From positions 1 through 36,122 of the forward strand of contig DXQT01000023.1 of the NCBI GenBank assembly GCA_019411365.1: a DNA stretch of 36,122 nucleotides, written 5' to 3'. This stretch comes from Roseburia sp. GTDB lineage: Bacteria; Bacillota_A; Clostridia; Lachnospirales; Lachnospiraceae. Of this stretch, positions 35,423 through 36,122 are shown piece after piece (the first letter of the stretch is position 1; each line of letters starts with the position of its first letter). Made by a program: the position numbers and the translations under genes. The notes under the pieces are model-generated. The model did not search any database. It saw only the letters and a program-made list of their open reading frames with translations, and was not told the DNA's origin.

Positions 35423-36122
35423 GATTCATGATAATAAAATGTTTGCAGAGCGTGCATTCTATTATTGAAAAATATACAAAGAATTGTATATTTTATTCCA
35501 TTGTCTTAAAATAAGAAAATTGATAGCAATGAATTAAATCTAATAAATATTAAGAATGCTATGATCTTCCTGATGCAGATTATCTTGGAGTAATGTGAAG
35601 AACAATAATGATTAAGCTTTGACTCGATGCTTATTTGTGATTTAATTTATGAAAAAATATCACTGTAAATAAACGGGTAAACTAGGATTTACTAATTTTC
35701 TATCAAAGTTAAACAATGAATGTGGAATTTGTACCTCACAAAAAATTTACTATAAATAGCACTGAATCAGGCTGATTGCCAGACTGACAAAATGGGCACA
35801 GGCAGCTTTTTTATTTTATGTCTTTTTTATCAAAAATATTCTTATTTATAATAATAGATATGTTTATGGAATGTGTCATCTAAAATAGAAGATTTACCTG
35901 CAAGGTATAGAATCTATAGATTATAAAATTCTATTCTGTAAATAAAAAAACCGGTAGTTAAAAGATGAACGAAAAATAATGATTTTGTGCTGAGTAGATT
36001 AGAACAGAGATAGAGTATAAAATGATAAATTATTATATCGGGGTACATTATTACAAAATATAATATTATAAAAATACGGAAAATATAAAATGACTACAAA
36101 GTAAAAACAAGTAAGTATATAT
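35423..36122. other. AT-rich region without a gene
   Basis: 700 nt with frequent stops in every frame. A small hairpin AAATATACAA-AGAA-TTGTATATTT at 35,470-35,493 is followed by a short T-run and could be a weak second terminator. An imperfect GC-containing stem with a T-run (about 35,771-35,812) could be another. The rest shows no recognisable element. parA and parB are not present here. Confidence 0.6.

Noticed and set aside
35771..35812. Strong terminator or small RNA in the right-end AT-rich region
   Set aside because: The stem is short and interrupted by unequal internal loops, and no promoter was recognised upstream; kept only as a note.

Overview
The window is the chromosomal replication-origin region of a low-to-mid GC Gram-positive anaerobe, most likely a Lachnospiraceae member of the Roseburia/Agathobacter type. 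The evidence is the gene order rpmH-rnpA-yidD-yidC-khpB(jag)-mnmE-mnmG-rsmG on the right arm and dnaA-dnaN-S4 protein-recF-gyrB-gyrA on the left arm, strong GGAGG ribosome binding sites, a two-subunit class I fumarase, and a LytTR/DUF3021 pair. The genus is an inference from protein character, not from a search.

Layout from the origin. The dnaA-rpmH spacer (about 24,412-25,090) holds a cluster of DnaA-box-like 9-mers around one perfect TTATCCACA, and diverging promoters for dnaA (minus) and rpmH (plus). Every gene left of it runs leftward and nearly every gene right of it runs rightward, so transcription follows replication; the only head-on gene is an alpha/beta hydrolase at about 32.5-33.5 kb.

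Left arm, in transcription order: dnaA, dnaN, S4 protein, recF, gyrB, gyrA and an orphan HipA-like kinase whose stop codon overlaps the start of a small, apparently frameshifted ORF. Then come an unknown protein translationally coupled to an ABC half-transporter, a LytTR regulator with a DUF3021 membrane protein, a large intracellular GH3 glycosidase, and a pantothenate operon (DUF2520 reductase-panB-panC-panD). The last unit is a CmpB-like membrane protein with an 11-residue-repeat tail, fumarase alpha and beta, and a Gfo/Idh/MocA oxidoreductase. Next are tRNA-Ser(GCU) and, at the very edge, up to three tandem consensus promoters firing out of the window; these look like stable-RNA (probably rRNA operon) promoters.

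Right arm: rpmH; rnpA-yidD-yidC-khpB, ending in a terminator; then mnmE, mnmG and rsmG. parA/parB, which follow rsmG in many Firmicutes, are not there. Instead there is an alpha/beta hydrolase on the other strand and a DegS/DegU-like cytosolic two-component pair. The pair's terminator is a perfect 44-nt palindrome whose centre is an exact 16-bp parS (ParB-binding) sequence, about 10.6 kb from the DnaA-box cluster. The last 700 nt are AT-rich and show no gene.

Most interesting points: parS embedded in a transcription terminator with parAB absent from its usual place; a broken small ORF coupled to the HipA-like kinase; an uncharacterised protein/ABC-exporter pair; a hairpin plus ribosome-binding-site cassette shared by two unrelated operons; mutually exclusive hairpins between mnmE and mnmG; and a membrane protein with five amphipathic 11-mers.
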